Part shown: positions 33,190 through 42,195 of the stretch, one piece after another
Position numbering within the stretch: position 1 is the stretch's first letter
Layout: the number at the start of each line of letters is the position of its first letter
NCBI GenBank assembly: GCA_947359465.1
Contig: OX375882.1
Location: forward strand, 48,365,509-48,429,508
Origin: Metellina segmentata
Taxonomy: Eukaryota; Arthropoda; Arachnida; Araneae; Tetragnathidae
Reading direction: 5' to 3'
Length of the DNA: 64,000 bases
Translations under genes and position numbers: made by a program
Notes under the pieces: model-generated
The model's database searches: none
What the model was told of the DNA's origin: nothing
What the model saw: only the letters and a program-made list of their open reading frames with translations

Positions 33190-33905
33190 AGGCGCGTTCT
33201 CACGAATCAAATTTAATTAACCTATTATAGTAAAGTTGATCAACAAAAGTTGAATGAAAGCTATAGTGAGAACCTTTGTCTCAGTAAGGTTAGTAAACTT
33301 TTTAGTGGATCAAGAAATGTTTGACCCATTCAAACTTTATATTTCAAGTGATGAGTCACATACGTCATTTGCTTTCAAGTTGAAACTTTTCTTTGAACGT
33401 GTGATCTTCAGTTGATTGTCAAGTTCACTTTCAACTTGTCGAATCACGCGAGTCTGTGTTTTGTTTTTAGATACAAAATTTGTTTCAAAAAATGACCCAC
33501 AAGTTATCTGAATGTGTGATGCTAAAATGTTTTGAACTGTATCATAAGCATGATTGTCGTTGGAACCACCGTCTGGTTAGATATGAAAACAAAGATGCAA
33601 AAGAAAATCCTTTGGGTTCCATTGTCAAAGAAATGGTAATTTCTGTACTTACTTTTGCTGATCTGAAGAACAAAATTAAGTTACGTTTTTTTTCTCGTGT
33701 TAAATAAAATTGTTTTTAGTTTTTTTTAACAAAACTGTGACTATCTAAGCAACTTACCGCACAGATGTTTTCGATGCCATTTTAAAACTGAAAGTGTTTA
33801 TCAATTTCTACTGAAATATGTGCACAAAAACTGAATTAAGTCATATTCAACTTTTGTTGATCAACTATTATCGGTCAATTAAACTTGATTCGTGAGAATG
33901 CGATT
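33190..33905 (+). mobile_element. Harbinger-like element, 716 bp, with long inverted ends
   Basis: Terminal inverted repeats of about 60 bp: left GGCGCGTTCTCACGAATCAA, ATTTAATTAACC, GTTGATCAACAAAAGTTGAA; right, read inward, ATCGCATTCTCACGAATCAA, GTTTAATTGACC, GTTGATCAACAAAAGTTGAA. The 3-bp TTA at 33187-33189 and 33906-33908 fits the TWA target of PIF/Harbinger. The interior codes for a MADF-like domain, which accompanies Harbinger elements, but no nuclease gene is present. Confidence 0.78.
33492..33707 (+). CDS. Short MADF-like DNA-binding protein within a Harbinger-like element
   Basis: The frame opens at 33480 and the better start is the ATG at 33492 (MTHKLSECVMLKCF). It keeps the MADF pattern: helix 1 ending in F-x-x-Y (MLKCFELYHKHDCRWNHR), then RYENKDAKENPLGSIVKEM and an L-K-x-K-I-K-x-x-F-like third helix before the stop. 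MADF proteins are Myb/SANT-type DNA binders. In Harbinger transposons a separate Myb-like or MADF protein helps the nuclease reach the element ends. At about 72 residues it contains only the domain and may be a first exon or a truncated remnant. It lies wholly inside the element with no stop in the frame. The assignment is by pattern only. Confidence 0.5.
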   Translation: MTHKLSECVMLKCFELYHKHDCRWNHRLVRYENKDAKENPLGSIVKEMVISVLTFADLKNKIKLRFFSRVK

Positions 33906-33959
33906 TTAGCTTTTGTGGAAGCATACATATAATTTCCAAAACACTAATTGAAGTCTTAA

Positions 33960-34467
33960 CACTTGCGCTGCACGTCTCGCGCCAGCGCGTGATGTGACAT
34001 CAACGCTAAATATCTAATCACGCGACAGCGCGTGGTGTGGAGTGATGTCTCAGTAGCCAGTCACGCATTCACGTGGGAGGAGATGCGCCTCAACATTTAT
34101 TCTTCGCTTCGATTGCCATTGTATGTTGGGTATTGGCGTGGAATAAAGTTTAAAAGCTAGTTGCAAATGTGTTTTCAAATTTATAGCTTTATTAACTATT
34201 TAAAAAATTATTGTAATATAAGTCGTGTAGAGACAATAGTTCTGTAGGGCCTTCACGCCCCAAAAAAAGAAAAATGCAATCTAATAAGCCTTTAACAGAT
34301 GAAGAAATTGCAAATTTATTGACTGAGCTTTCACCAATCTATTCTGGTATTGGCGCACTTTCAATCATATTTGTTATAAAAGTAAGTCTACTTCTGGGGA
34401 AGAACCAATTTCTACTCGGCGGAGCAATAACAATCAACACATCCTAACTTGCCCGGTTGCGAATGTG
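33960..34467 (+). mobile_element. piggyBac-type MITE, 508 bp, TTAA on both sides
   Basis: TTAA at 33956-33959 and 34468-34471. Ends CACTTGCGCTGCACG and, read inward, CACATTCGCAACCGG are short imperfect inverted repeats. Subterminal GCGCGTG/CACGCG blocks (CCAGCGCGTGATG, ACAGCGCGTGGTG) are repeated near the left end. A frame from 34274 reads MQSNKPLTDEEIANLL with TELS, which resembles piggyBac N-termini, and ends after about 57 codons. It lies only 54 bp from the Harbinger-like element. Confidence 0.72.
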
Positions 34468-34471
34468 TTAA

Positions 34472-36094
34472 GAATAAATTTCAATTCTAATAAGGTCGAC
34501 AAATATTCTAATGAATTAGAAAGTGTTTAAAAAAAATTATAATCCCTAATGGTTATTACGCCACGAGATCAAAAATGTTTACAGAATGAATACCACCACA
34601 TTTTAAACGCATACTCTTGGACCTCAAAGATCGAAAGAGAAAGCTACGGTATTAGTAGCCAAGATAAATGAGAGGGTATCCATTGTGAGGAACGTAAATC
34701 TCCATCTGTTCCTTTACAACCGAGCCAATAAACAAGTCCATAAAGCATCCCGACGCAACGTGTGAATCTGAATAAGAAACACGGCGTGGATTAGGCTTTA
34801 AAAAAATATAAAGTCTGAGATTTTTTTTTCCTTGCAGTGACTTCTTCACAAAACACTGCGTATAGGGGGTGGAAATGAATAACTAAATAAATAAGAGGAG
34901 GAAATTTATGAAGTCGCTGAAAAATAAGTTTGAAAAATACTTGCGGAGAAAATATCGAAAAATACCATTCGTAATTCTTAGAAGTATGCTTAGCATCTTC
35001 TTTCCTTATCCCACTTTTTTTTAAATGAACAAAACATAAATATATATGTAGGTATATATATTTAGCGCACGGCACGTTCTCACTTTTTACGCGCTAGGGG
35101 GCGATTGCATGAGTTGCCGCGAAAGGATTGAGGAGCGGGCGAAATTTATGTTTATTTACTTTTTTCCCGTATATACATGCACATATGCGGGGAGTGAATA
35201 AGTAAATAAAAAACTTTACACTGCTAAATGCGGAGAAGTTTTCGGTGTAGGGGAAAAGAAATAAATAAATAAGAATTCAAGAGGGGTTTCTTTTTTATTA
35301 GTAGTATTATTTAAGATTTTCTCCTTTTTCAACATATGGGGAACTGGTCCCAAGAGTGACACAAGTTTGATTCATTCTGACAAGTTTATGAAGAGAAATT
35401 ACTGTAAGTTTCGCCAGCCGGGCATCTAATTCTAACATACGGCTATCTCAAAGCCTAGTCGAGGGTTTATTGTCGTGCTTTATATATACATCGGCCTCCA
35501 TCTTCTCGAGGCTGTCTTTTACTCTCAAAAAACTTCCGAGTTTTTGTGTTTTGTTTCCTTTTTCCTCTTCCGAGAGGAGGGAATTTTTGTTTTGTATTTA
35601 TTAGCTTCTTGATGGGTGTTCGGGGTCATGACCCGAGTTGTAAGGTCCCCTTTAATCTCTCGAATGAGAGAAGATGGCGATCTGCAAATATTGACGTCGA
35701 GGCATAATTCGTGGTGGGGTGTTTTTTGTTATTTTCGATAGAAGGCTTGAAAGGTTTGATGGATGTGGGTGATGTTTTGAGTTACATTGAAAGGAAACCT
35801 TGCATGTGAGTTGTTGGTGTTTTTATGTTTGTGGAACCCTACGATATCTTTGTGAAATTCATGTCTGGGTTCAAATGGGAGAGTGTAACTACGGTATCAG
35901 GGCCTGTAAGTGTGAAACGTTTTGGGTACTCTAATGTGTAATCGGTCTTAAACTTTTAATCTTTTTTTTAAATGTATAACAATTACGCTGTAACACGTCG
36001 AACGAGAAAGAAAAATATTGCAATTGCACAAATTTAATACCCTGAATACTTCTAAAACATATTTTTAATATAATATTTAATAATAATTTAATGA
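34472..36094. other. Unique sequence, no supported gene
   Basis: 34.47-35.08 kb is AT-rich with unsupported minus-strand frames. 35.08-35.75 kb is more GC-balanced and unique (for example AGGAGCGGGCGAAATTTATG and CGGGGTCATGACCCGAGTTG, which contains the inverted repeat CGGGTCATGACCCG-like core). Possible regulatory DNA. Nothing in it is decisive. Confidence 0.4.
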
Positions 36095-36940
36095 GAATTC
36101 CTTCATCTTTATTGATATTGGTCCGTCATCTTTTGTGATACTGGCCTATCATCTTTGTTGATACTTACATTTCATCTAAGCTGGTACTAGTACCGGACGG
36201 CGTTACTCTTTACGTGACCTCGCTATCTAATCTGGAACTGGAGCACGCCACTTTTATAACTAGTGGGTCTCATCATCTATACTGATAACTTAGACTATCA
36301 TTGATACTATTAATAACGCCCGTCATATTTACTGGTAATGAAACCAGTCATCTAAATAGATTCTGGAGGTCATCATCTTTGCTAGTTCAGAGACTCATCA
36401 TCTAAATAGATTCTGGAGGTCATCATCTTTACTAGTTCAGAGACTCATCATCTTAAGTGACAGGGTAGCCCGTCATCTATATAGATTCTGGAGGTCATCA
36501 TCTTTACTAGTTCAGAGACTCATCATCTTAAGTGATAGGGTAGCCCGTCATCTAAATAGATTCTGGAGGTCATCATCTTTACTAGTTCAGAGATTCATCA
36601 TCTTAAGTGATAGAACAGATTCTGGAGGTCATCATCTTTACTAGTTCAGAGACTCATCATCTAAAATGATAGGGTAGCCCGTCATCTAAATAGATTCTGG
36701 AGGTCATCATCTTTACTAGTTCAGAGACTCATCATCTTAAGTGATAGGGTAGCCCGTCATCTAAACAGATTCTGGAATCCGTTATACTTCCTTGTAACGA
36801 TCTGGAGCTGATCATTCTTACTTATTCTGGGGCTCATCGAAGCTGGTACTGGAACCCGACATTTAAAATTGAACTAGAGCCCGACATTTAAACTTGAACT
36901 AGAGCCCGTCATATTTACTTACCGGAACTCATCATATAAA
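36095..36940. repeat. 25-bp repeat organised as a 75-bp higher-order unit
   Basis: The core 36370-36780 repeats a 75-bp unit at 36421, 36496, 36571, 36630 (one unit shortened to 59 bp) and 36705, preceded by a 51-bp unit. Each 75-bp unit is three related 25-mers: AGATTCTGGAGGTCATCATC, ACTAGTTCAGAGACTCATCA and AAGTGATAGGGTAGCCCGTC, each closing in a TCATC-like phrase. The flanks 36110-36370 and 36780-36935 hold diverged 25-mers, such as GGTCCGTCATC and AACTAGAGCCCG, without the triplet order. Confidence 0.9.
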
Positions 36941-37070
36941 TTCACGCATTACACCTTACAACTTTCAATCTTCCTAGCATGCATAATTCTAAAACTTGTT
37001 TCCAAAATTTCAACCTACCTACCTATATTTCTTGCATGACTTCTAACTAATTTTGACCTTCTTTGCATCT
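36941..37070. other. Short spacer
   Basis: AT-rich, no features. Confidence 0.5.
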
Positions 37071-37255
37071 GTCCAGAAGATTCTACTCTGAGGAAATGAG
37101 CAATAGAATCTCTCCAACGGATTCTATTACATACAAAGAACTTAGTCCTTTCTCTAAGGATTACATTCTAAAAAAGTAATAATGTATAATCTTTCCAAAA
37201 GATTCTATTCCTAGTAAAGGACCAATAGTCTTTTTAAAGGTTGAAAGAATACACG
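37071..37255. repeat. Degenerate short tandem repeat, units of about 40-46 bp
   Basis: CAATAGAATCTCTCCAACGG with ATTCTATT, CTTAGTCCTTTCTCTAAGGA with TTACATTCT, TAATCTTTCCAAAAGATTCT, and CAATAGTCTTTTTAAAGG share the pattern (C/T)TTTCC-AA-GGATT. Old and weak. Confidence 0.45.
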
Positions 37256-38179
37256 GATTATTTAGAAAGATGCGTCGATTACGTATCGTGTGGTAAAACA
37301 AACACTACACTTATCGGGAAATCCCACAATACATACTCGAGAGAGTCAAAATAATTCAATCTACCTTTTTAAAGGCAAACTGTAAATAGAAAATTCACAC
37401 ATGAAAATGTAGCTTTCAATTTTAAAGGCATTTCGTTACACACACTTATATTAAAGAGCATCTTTATATAGCACCCAAGAAATATTTTCTCCCATCTTTA
37501 ATTCAGTAGTGTCTACACGAAAACTGCCAGTCTCTTTAGGGTATATATACACACGAACTACTCTGTTATTTATTTTCCTTTTATTTCTTATTCTTTCTTA
37601 AATTGCATCGTTACTTATAAAGATCGATTTCAAAAGTACATGAGGCGCCTGCAGGTACTAAAGTAACGATTTTGATGGCCTAGTATTTTTAGAAACGTTT
37701 TTTCTTTCCTCTCAGTCTCGCTTTTCTCTTTACAACGGCACACTGACACTTTGTCTGAGAAAGATACTTTCGGGACATATATAGAGCAGAATATTTTTAA
37801 GGAAAAGACTTCCGCCATTTTTTATCGGAAAAATGTCACTGGCCTTTCACAATAGTGGGTTTTGCAAACTTATTCCATGCGATGATCTATATATAATGCT
37901 GCATTTTTACGTTTCCAAGACAAAGATAAATTTATGGAAATTGTATTTTACGTGTTCCTGCTTCTGTGGAATCTTTTCACTTCCCAGCAAATCGTTATAT
38001 CGCGTAATCTACATACCAGGATTCTTTCCATTGGCATTGATTTCAATGGATAATTTTAAGGATAAACATCAATAAAAATATTCAATACATCAGAAATAAT
38101 GGATGAGTTGCATTATGATTTTTCAGGAAGAAATTTCAATCACTTCTGATAAGTGAAATTAACCCTCTTGTTGATTGTT
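37256..38179. other. No supported gene
   Basis: Unsupported open frames of 62 and 80 residues lie on opposite strands at 37.63-38.08 kb. Confidence 0.45.
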
Positions 38180-38242
38180 TCGAGGTATCTTGTCATTAGC
38201 AAAACTCACCAGATCTTGATGAATGAGATATCTCGTTCTTCG
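38180..38242. repeat. Dispersed palindrome element, leading into a minisatellite
   Basis: AGGTATCTTGTCATTAGCAA, AACTCACCAGATCTTGATG and AATGAGATATCTCGTTC. This copy aligns best with the satellite monomer after 53.3 kb (AGGTATCTACATTAACAG, GACCTTGATGGATTAGATAC). Confidence 0.78.
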
Positions 38243-38261
38243 AGTATGAAAAAAATTGACC

Positions 38262-38735
38262 ACATCTGAATCTCGACATCTGGATCTCAACATCTGGATC
38301 TCGACATCTGGATCTCGACATCTGGATCTCGACTTCGATCCCAGGATCTGGATCTCGAAATTTTTGCATTATCAGGATGAGATATCTGGATCTTGACATC
38401 TGGATCTCGGCATCTGGATCTCAACATCTGGATCTCGAAATCTGGATCTCGACATCTGGATCTCGACATCTGGATCTCGACTTCTGGATCTCGACTTCTG
38501 GATCTCGACTTCTAAATCTCGACATATGGATCTCAGGATCTGGATCTCGAAATTTTTGCATTATCAGGATGAGATATCTGGATCTCGACATCTGGATCTC
38601 GACATCTGGATCTCGACATCTGAATCTCGACATATGGATCTCAGGATCTGGATCTCGAAATTTTTTCATTATCAGGATGAGATATCTCGCCGTAGCAAAA
38701 TAGGCCATATCTTCATGGACAAGATCTCTCGTTGA
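38262..38735. repeat. 14-bp minisatellite with a longer super-repeat
   Basis: The unit CTGGATCTCGACAT repeats about 20 times. Three longer blocks contain CAGGATCTGGATCTCGAAAT, a TTTTTGCATT run, ATCAGGATGAGATATCT (about 38340, 38532 and 38641). Because 14 is not a multiple of 3, three units give a 14-residue peptide period, so open frames of 60-108 residues exist on both strands. These are artefacts. The right edge (38681-38735) again holds GAGATATCTCG and AAGATCTCTCGTTG. Confidence 0.93.
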
Positions 38736-38999
38736 AACCACTTGGCCCTCCAGTAGTGTATCATAACATTGATAACTGGTGTTTCCAAAATTTTAATGGA
38801 AGCAAAAGTAATATTATATACACTTAGCTTTATACAACCCTATAAATGAACTCCAGTCGCCAGTGTCTTTGTTGTGCATGCACGTAATACAAATAATTTT
38901 TAGCCCTAAGTTAAAAAGGAACCCAAAAAGATGGGATTGCACCCAATTTTGGCAACTCTATATGAATGATCCAAAGGCTGTATAAGAGCTTGACTTCAG
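38736..38999. other. Short unique sequence
   Basis: No recognised feature. Confidence 0.5.
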
Positions 39000-39065
39000 G
39001 CTGCATCTCGGACTGTCGCCAATAGTTCGTTGCGTTGCTCCTGTGCGAGGTTAATTCAATCACAC
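39000..39065 (+). mobile_element. 5'-truncated SINE family A tail
   Basis: GCATCTCGGACTGTCGCCAA, TAGTTCGTTGCGTTGCTCCT and GTGCGAGGTTAATTCAATCA match the last 66 bp of family A. Confidence 0.65.
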
Positions 39066-39119
39066 GCCTAGCTTAGAGCTTGATGGGAGTCTTACAAATG
39101 TGAAAACACGGAGGGAATT

Positions 39120-39141
39120 ATTGACCTTGCGCAAGGTCAAT
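39120..39141. promoter_or_regulatory. Perfect 22-bp palindrome with two outward AGGTCA half-sites
   Basis: Reading from 39120 the halves are ATTGACCTTGC and GCAAGGTCAAT, exact reverse complements with no spacer. Each half contains CAAGGTCA, the extended half-site bound by monomeric nuclear receptors such as ERR and FTZ-F1. The pair forms an everted repeat with six bases between AGGTCA cores. Function is inferred only. Confidence 0.4.
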
Positions 39142-40129
39142 TATCTCAATATTTTTCAAGCAAATACATCAATTTCCTCATAATTTTCAGCTTGTTTTTT
39201 ACTGTAACTCCAAAATTTATCTCTTTGGGGTGTTCCATTCGAATTCTCTAACATCTGTATTAAAAAAAAATTATAAGACTTAATTCCAATCACTAAATAC
39301 GTATTCAGATTTTGATGAGTCAATTCATTGTATAAGATAAAAGGCTTTTTTTTTCTAGAGCAGACAAATGTACTTATAGAAAAATTGCAGAAAATTCAAT
39401 TAATCTTTATATTCATCTTATTTTAGTTGAAATTACAGTTTTATTAGTGCTAATGAGGGAATTTTACTAAATTTATATTCAAATTCGTATTATTTTCTAA
39501 GACCTGTAATATTACTTTCTTCATCAGAAAGTGATACCTACGATTTTTGAAAAAATGAATTTGTCTGGATTTGAATGAAAACTCTTCAAATGAACTGTAA
39601 TAAAACATTCAAATGATAACAATACAAAATTACTTTAGTTTACTTTCCGAAAGTTTTAAGTTTTTTTTCTGGACACTTTATATTCTTTTGAATGTTTTTA
39701 AATTTTCGCAGGGAAAGCAATTATTTTCTCAAAATATTCCAGTTTAATTAGCACTCATGCAACAAGAAAATGGCCCCTATAGGGACAAAACTAAATCCCA
39801 AAGTATGTCTATTATAAAATGGAGTTGTTTTCAACTTAAACTGTAATGGTTACTTGTACAATTGTGTTTATAATTATAAAATACAAGTTTGTCATCCAGA
39901 ATTCCGTTAAGATTATAACTAAACAGTAGTGAAGAATCAGTATTCCTTTTTTTAATAGCTTAGCCCCCATTTCTGTTTTATAGTTCAAAATAGTAAAAAA
40001 TTCCATTACGATTTCAACTAACTTTGTTGTAAAGAATCAGCATTCTATTTTCATACACCTATTAACCTATCTCACAGACATTCTCCATTTTATAATTCAA
40101 AATTATCGTACCATCCTCTTCTCTCTAAG
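39142..40129. other. AT-rich sequence, nothing recognised
   Basis: No coding potential, no repeat family. Confidence 0.5.
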
Positions 40130-40480
40130 ACTCGAAAGTGATGCGGTCCGCAAAATTTCCAAACATTACGCAGTCTGCATTCTATCGTGCCGCCAATAAA
40201 TTGCCCTTTACTGAATTTTCCGACCATCATGCCCGGGTTTAATCTCTGGAAATTGCCCTTTCTTAAAACGACCGTCGCGCGAGTGAAGTTGAAGTAAATG
40301 GTGCGATTACCGCCAGAAAATGTCGGCTCTACATCCCAGCCTTGCACGACACCGGTCGGTAATTAGAAGCAACCAATTACACCTGATCCCGCCAGATGGC
40401 GACCATACCTAGAACGACTCCCAAGCACTGTCGTTGCAATTAACTCTTAATTTTATTACGCAGACGCTGTCCTTTTCTGT
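40130..40480. other. Unique GC-balanced island
   Basis: An 85-residue open frame on the minus strand (40090-40347) covers it but has no recognisable domain or splice context. The right part holds TAATTAG and CAATTA homeodomain-type cores and a CTCF-like site. It could be a conserved non-coding element. Confidence 0.35.
40389..40401 (+). promoter_or_regulatory. CTCF-like motif
   Basis: CCGCCAGATGGCG agrees with the core CCASYAGRKGGCR at 12 of 13 positions. CTCF is an insulator protein present in most arthropods. A single short match in 64 kb may be chance. Confidence 0.25.
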
Positions 40481-40946
40481 GGAGGATGGTTAAATCCTTG
40501 AAGTGATAAATCTTTATTTGAAGGACATCCGTCTGATTAGTACTCATTCGAGTGGCATAACAAAACGACAAGGAAATAATGTTAAATGGTATGAAAATTA
40601 CAAATAAAGACATACTTTATTCAATTGTGTGAATAGTTCATAAATTATGGCATAAATTTGAATTTTTTCGCTTGATCTTGCCTTGAATAGGTTATTTATA
40701 AATAGCCGAGTTGATGGAGTAAATTTTTCCAGACAACTCCAGCTGTTTCTTTGAAACAGCTTGTCTGTTTTTGGACATTGTGCCATAAAACCCAAATCAC
40801 CTGCCTACCAGCTGTTGTTTTCGGTTGTTTAATTTTTGTCGCGAATATGTCTTTAAAATTGAAGCAGTGCTGGAGGGGGGGGGGGCATGCATTGAAAGTC
40901 GAGCGTTACAAAAAAGCGGGACAGCTTTATTGTCTTGTTATTCCAG
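40481..40946. other. Non-coding sequence with a possible SINE tail and a G run
   Basis: 40765-40800 (TTTTTGGACATTGTGCCATA, AAACCCAAATCACC) may be a family B tail. A run of eleven G lies at about 40875-40885. No gene. Confidence 0.4.
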
Positions 40947-40970
40947 AACTAGAAGAAACATATACAAAAG
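40947..40970 (+). CDS. Candidate 24-nt microexon
   Basis: A pyrimidine-rich acceptor TTTATTGTCTTGTTATTCCAG is trimmed here to its last bases TTGTTATTCCAG. It is followed by 24 nt (AACTAGAAGAAACATATACA, then AAAG) and a strong donor GTAAGTATAG. In phase 1 it reads x-LEETYTK-G without a stop; its last G joined to the next candidate exon at 43638 (starting GT) makes a Gly codon, so the two phases agree. Microexons need strong flanking sites and these are good. But 24 nt gives no homology signal, and such a pattern can occur by chance in a long AT-rich region. Confidence 0.25.
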
Positions 40971-41268
40971 GTAAGTATAGCTTCGTATAGACAAAGAATG
41001 TCCGTACTTTATATTACCTTCGTACTGAGTTAGCAGACACATTGAGGATGTGAAGGGGGTCCGCAATATATCAAAATGCTATGGTTTCCTGGAGAGCTTT
41101 AGGTTAGTGTAACTATGTTGCGAGGAGTGGAGACTGCGTAATTGGTGTCCGTTGGGACTTACCAACATACACTACAGTTAATAAACAACAATAATGTTTC
41201 GACAATAATTAATACCAAACTTAAGTTTAAACTTCTAATTGTATAGTAACATTTTGACTGTAAATTAA

Positions 41269-41362
41269 CCTATAGATATAACTGGCCCGATTCTTATAAC
41301 TTTCAAGGTACAAGTAGTAGCAAGGTACAAGTAGCCTTACAACGGCCGTAGTCTAATGGTGA
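41269..41362. mobile_element. TTAA MITE, damaged second copy
   Basis: TTAACCTATAGATATAACTG, GCCCGATTCTTATAACTTTC and AAGGTACAAG match the 84-bp element at 23.0 kb. Most of the left inverted end is deleted and AGGTACAAGTAG is duplicated before GGCCGTAGTCTAATGGT. Confidence 0.7.
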
Positions 41363-41526
41363 AGTATCATATACTTATATACTATCAACCAAGATAACTC
41401 TCGCCTCTAAATTTGTGTGGTGGCGGTTGTTATAGAAACAAGACTCCTTTATTCAGAGCTGGGATTACTGATGTTTTTATTTCATAGTTTGGGGAAAATT
41501 TTAGCGGAGGAAAGTCGATATATGTA

Positions 41527-42095
41527 CACTACCCTACAATAAGGGACCGGATAGCTAGATATGATTGTATAAGGAAAAGAATACATGATTTAATATGGTT
41601 ATGGTCACCACGTTCTGTAATTACACTAGTAACCTTTCTGGGCATACTTTCAACAAGGTTCTGATACACAGCTATGGGTATTTGTGTCCATTCCTGCTGT
41701 AAGAATGTCGCCAGCTCAGCTGTAGATTTCGGAGGTGGTTTCCTGGTCCGTAAGCGTCGCTCTAACTCGTCCCACATTGGTTCTATAGGGTTTAGGTCGG
41801 GACTCTGAGCAGGACAGGGAAGACGTTTTACATCCGTATCTTGATACCACTGCTTGACAGAGGCTGCAACATGATATGGAGCGTTGTCGTCCTGGAAGTA
41901 ACATTCGTCCATTCCATAAAATTGACAGAGCGTGGGAAGAACCTAATTGTTCTATATGTTCATGTAGGCGTTGGCGTTCAATTGACCAGGAACGACATGC
42001 AACGGTCCCAGGCCATACCACGAAAAATACCCCCAAACAAGTAGTCGGATTTTATGCAAATCCACTGCCGTCCGGTCCATTATTGTAGGGTAATG
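41527..42095 (-). mobile_element. Internally deleted Tc1 element, 569 bp, TA duplicated
   Basis: Ends CACTACCCTACAATAAGGGA with CCGGA and, read inward, CATTACCCTACAATAATGGA with CCGGA. TA at 41525-41526 and 42096-42097. It carries only the 3' half of a transposase gene on the minus strand. Confidence 0.85.
41529..42055 (-). pseudogene. Tc1-like transposase, C-terminal half
   Basis: On the minus strand VWGYFSWYGLGPLHVVPG with QLNANAYMNI (from about 42050) is followed, after a frameshift near 41945, by EQLGSSHALSIL. A second shift then leads to the long frame 41912-41529, starting MDECYFQDDNAPYHVA and continuing to PCPAQSPDLNPIEPMWDELE. The second Asp (FQDDN) and the Glu (PIEPMW) are kept, with 34 residues between them, the standard DD34E spacing of Tc1. 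The helix-turn-helix half and the first Asp are missing, so the element is non-autonomous. The C-terminal segment ends in the terminal repeat. Confidence 0.85.
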
Positions 42096-42152
42096 TATAT
42101 ACATATATTTTTGACAAAAAAGTAAAAATCGAAACGAACACTCCCTATGTCC

Positions 42153-42195
42153 CAAGGTATAACTGCCGTACCGGTCGTAGTCTAAATTTTAAATG
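42153..42195. mobile_element. TTAA MITE fragment
   Basis: AAGGTATAACTGCCGTACCG and GTCGTAGTCTAAATTTTAA match the right half of the 84-bp MITE. It sits on the far side of the nested Tc1 pair from the copy at 41.27 kb. Confidence 0.6.

Larger units (their letters stand above)
41395..42152 (+). mobile_element. Tc1 relic hosting a second Tc1 element
   Basis: 41395-41526 (GTGGTGGCGGTTGTTATAGA, GATGTTTTTATTTCATAGTT, TTTTAGCGGAGGAAAGT) and 42096-42152 (ACAAAAAAGTAAAAATCGAA, ACGAACACTCCCTATGTC) match 7765-7935 as one continuous stretch. The intervening 569 bp are the inserted element. Both outer parts belong to the family of the relic at 6.9-8.0 kb. Confidence 0.75.

Noticed and set aside
38196..38741. 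Open frames on both strands with a 14-residue period
   Set aside because: A direct consequence of the 14-bp minisatellite; both strands are open equally.
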